Shown here in pieces: positions 29,809 through 31,032 of a DNA stretch of 31,032 bases (positions are counted from its first letter, which is position 1; each line of letters starts with the position of its first letter). Below the pieces are notes generated by a model. It worked only from the letters and a program-made list of their open reading frames with translations. It was not told where the DNA came from and made no database searches. The DNA is taken from the IMG/VR virus record IMGVR_UViG_3300024294_000001, positions 1-31,032 of that record; one strand, written 5' to 3'. This stretch comes from a virus. The translations under genes and the position numbers were made by a program.

Positions 29809-30382
29809 TATTACAGTAGGGCAATATCAGCTACTTAACAATATAGACAAAGACCTAACGGAAATTGAACAGAATATTTACGCAGTAGCAGCAATTAAGA
29901 ATATAACCTATGACGAAGCCAGTAAGATTAAGCTATCTGAGTTTAATGATATGGTTAAAGATATAGGCAAAATCAACCTAAATAAGCTGGAGCAAAAAAA
30001 GGTTAATAATAAAATCTTTTTAAATGGCGAGGAATACCACGTTGAGCATAGACCAGATAGGCTAACAAGTGGTCAGCTATTAGACATACTTAATATAAGG
30101 GCAAACCATCAAGGCGAGAGCATACAAGTAATGGACTTGCTTATAGCTGCATTAAGTAGGCAAAAAGGCAAGAAGTATAGCGAGGATAATTTAACGCTTA
30201 CAGAGAGAGCTAAATATTGCCGAGATGTAAAAGTAACAGATGTATGGAATGTCTTTGTTTTTTTTTGGAATCTCTGGAACGGCTACTTAAAAAATTCAGA
30301 GGATTATTTACAAAAGTGGACGGAGAACTCAGTCAAGATGGCGAGGGAGATTTTGGACAACGATGGGGACTCTTCAGCGTGA
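29786..30382 (+). CDS. Tail assembly chaperone, short form (G-like, 198 aa)
   Basis: Mostly helical acidic protein (ITVGQYQLLNNIDKDLTEIE; LTSGQLLDILNIRAN) with the usual length of a G-type tail assembly chaperone, which coats the tape measure during tail assembly. It ends at 30382 in the zero frame. At 30259-30265 a T7 slip site in the zero frame permits a -1 shift into an open frame that adds about 80 residues (see next entries). It overlaps terL by 23 bases. The 30217 open frame has no sensible start of its own. Confidence 0.65.
   Translation: MDSIQFYDITVGQYQLLNNIDKDLTEIEQNIYAVAAIKNITYDEASKIKLSEFNDMVKDIGKINLNKLEQKKVNNKIFLNGEEYHVEHRPDRLTSGQLLDILNIRANHQGESIQVMDLLIAALSRQKGKKYSEDNLTLTERAKYCRDVKVTDVWNVFVFFWNLWNGYLKNSEDYLQKWTENSVKMAREILDNDGDSSA
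30259..30265 (+). promoter_or_regulatory. Predicted -1 ribosomal frameshift site (T TTT TTT)
   Basis: Within a run of nine T (30258-30266) the zero-frame reading is GTT TTT TTT TGG, so the heptamer T TTT TTT is in the correct phase for a -1 slip. After the slip the next codon is TTG at 30265-30267. The resulting frame stays open to 30507. The downstream 20-60 bases are GC-richer but I see no obvious pseudoknot. Confidence 0.7.
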
Positions 30383-30507
30383 TAAAAGCTATGGCAGATT
30401 TACACAACATAAGTATTAACGAGGCAACTAAATTAGGAGCTATTGAGTTTCTGAACTGGTGGGCTTATATGGTAGAGAAACAAGATTACGAGAAAAATGC
30501 AAGATAA
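30265..30507 (+). CDS. Tail assembly chaperone, frameshift extension (T part of GT-like)
   Basis: Reached by -1 slippage: zero-frame residues 1-160 are followed by 80 residues beginning LESLERLLKKFRGLF and ending WWAYMVEKQDYEKNAR, giving a 240-residue fusion. The extension is helical with aromatic residues (INEATKLGAIEFLNWWAYM), the composition of the T domain of lambda gpGT, which recruits the tube protein. The only upstream ATG in this frame (30217) would give a Cys-rich non-sense-like N terminus that overlaps the coding part of G, so independent initiation is unlikely. Its end overlaps the tail-completion gene by 11 bases. Confidence 0.65.
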   Translation: MESLERLLKKFRGLFTKVDGELSQDGEGDFGQRWGLFSVIKAMADLHNISINEATKLGAIEFLNWWAYMVEKQDYEKNAR

Positions 30508-31032
30508 GAGATTAATAGGAATGCTGAACCAATATTGGCAGAAAATAGTTGATGATTTAGTAAAGTCCTTATATGATGTTGGTAGGGTAGCAAGTGGAGC
30601 TACTGCTCAAAGTATAGCTGATGGGAATACAAACCCAATAACAATAACTTCTAACGGATTTAGAATACAAATAGCAATGCCAACTTATTACCAGTTTATT
30701 GATGAGGGTGTAAGTGGAGCTGAAAAAAATAAAGGTATAAGCCGTTTTAGCTACAAAAGTCCATTCTCTTGGAAAAATGCTCCTCCTATATCAGCCGTTA
30801 GAAAGTTTATGTTAAATAGAGGTATTAGTAAATTTTCAGATATAAAAGCTAAAAGAAGTTACACTCGAAAAAATACAAAGTCTGGTAAACGTAGAGATGC
30901 AGAGGCTATTAGAAATTCTATTGCTTTTGCAGTATCTTACAATATTTGGAAATATGGATTAGATAAAACAAACTTCTATTCTAATGTGATTAACGACAAA
31001 GAGTTATTAGACTTTGAGAGCAAGTTATTAGA
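30497..31032 (+). CDS. Tail-completion-like protein (HK97 gp10-like), 5' part, runs off the end
   Basis: Starts ATG 30497 within the end of the chaperone extension. Beginning MQDKRLIGMLNQYWQKIVDD, it has an N-terminal helix, then GATAQSIADGNTNPITITSN and FRIQIAMPTYYQFIDEGV, a pattern I recognise in HK97 gp10/neck-type tail completion proteins. A basic segment (AKRSYTRKNTKSGKRRDAEA) follows and the remaining C terminus is at 1-170. The full product is 192 residues. It probably joins the tail tube to the neck. The window ends inside the gene because the circle was opened there, not because it is broken. Confidence 0.72.
   Translation, partial: MQDKRLIGMLNQYWQKIVDDLVKSLYDVGRVASGATAQSIADGNTNPITITSNGFRIQIAMPTYYQFIDEGVSGAEKNKGISRFSYKSPFSWKNAPPISAVRKFMLNRGISKFSDIKAKRSYTRKNTKSGKRRDAEAIRNSIAFAVSYNIWKYGLDKTNFYSNVINDKELLDFESKLL
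30906..31032. repeat. Terminal direct repeat, right copy (circular overlap)
   Basis: Exact copy of 1-127. Removing one copy gives a circle of 30,905 bp in which the tail-completion gene is intact and every gene on the plus strand from 22736 to 17803 is in one direction. Confidence 0.95.

Noticed and set aside
30217-30264. Independent start of the second chaperone frame at ATG 30217
   Set aside because: The part before the slip site would encode a Cys/Arg-rich stretch without similarity to chaperones and overlaps coding sequence of the first frame. A -1 frameshift explains the frame better.
1-31032. CRISPR arrays, tRNA genes, integrase with attachment site, insertion sequences
   Set aside because: I looked for regular repeats, cloverleaf-like clusters, tyrosine or serine recombinase motifs and transposase frames, and saw none. 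A tRNA search program should confirm the first point.

Overview
The window is almost certainly one complete, circular or circularly permuted genome of a tailed (siphovirus-like) phage of a Bacteroidetes host, probably a flavobacterium. The first 127 bases are repeated exactly as the last 127 (30906-31032), so the unique length is about 30,905 bp. One gene (30497-31032 continued at 1-170) is cut by the window ends and reads through when they are joined. Host evidence: DNA is AT-rich (about 34% GC by eye), promoters match the Bacteroidetes form TTTG-N18-TAnnTTTG, leaders are A-rich (AACACAATAACAAA-ATG) without clear Shine-Dalgarno sequences, and protein families are those common in flavobacterial phages. 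I saw no integrase, tRNA, rRNA, CRISPR array or insertion sequence; a virulent lifestyle is likely but not proven.

Layout. Genes point right from 22736, through the window junction, to 17803, and left from 22668 down to 17798. The rightward block starts with replication genes (DUF4373-type initiator/loader 22736, DnaB/Twinkle-like helicase 23416). It continues through a nucleic-acid modification region (HNH-like protein 24589, Mom-like adenine modification protein 24894, Nmad1/DUF1599-like protein 25758, SSB-like-tailed protein 26062, sigma-factor-like/glycosyltransferase fusion 26313, ParB-like protein 27844). Then come packaging (small and large terminase 28278, 28651) and a tail-assembly chaperone with a predicted -1 frameshift (29786/30265). 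Across the junction follow a tail-completion-like protein, two small genes with their own promoter and terminator (187-699), two large tail proteins and the tape measure (742-7144), a second promoter/small-gene/terminator cassette (7154-7776), then protease-scaffold, major capsid, putative tail tube, a large multi-domain portal, connectors, a receptor-binding-like protein, holin, a small protein, an M15 peptidase and a nuclease (7856-17803).

The leftward block holds a RusA-like resolvase, small proteins, ERF annealing protein, a PD-(D/E)XK exonuclease, a protein with a DnaA DNA-binding domain, an exported lysozyme-like transglycosylase, two overlapping spanin-like membrane proteins and a second small nuclease. 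ERF, exonuclease and RusA form a recombination module; SLT and the spanin-like pair complement the holin/M15 cassette on the other strand.

Most striking: in reading the window for short palindromes I found no GATC, no CATG and no GGCC, where roughly 90-100, 90-100 and 25 would be expected by chance. Histidine codons followed by G were CAC wherever I checked, and aspartate codons followed by C were GAC. This phage seems to have purged restriction targets while also encoding a Mom-like DNA modification gene. Other notable points are the sigma/glycosyltransferase fusion, two cassettes with related flanks, a 31-bp promoter duplicated on opposite strands, and an 815-residue portal fusion.
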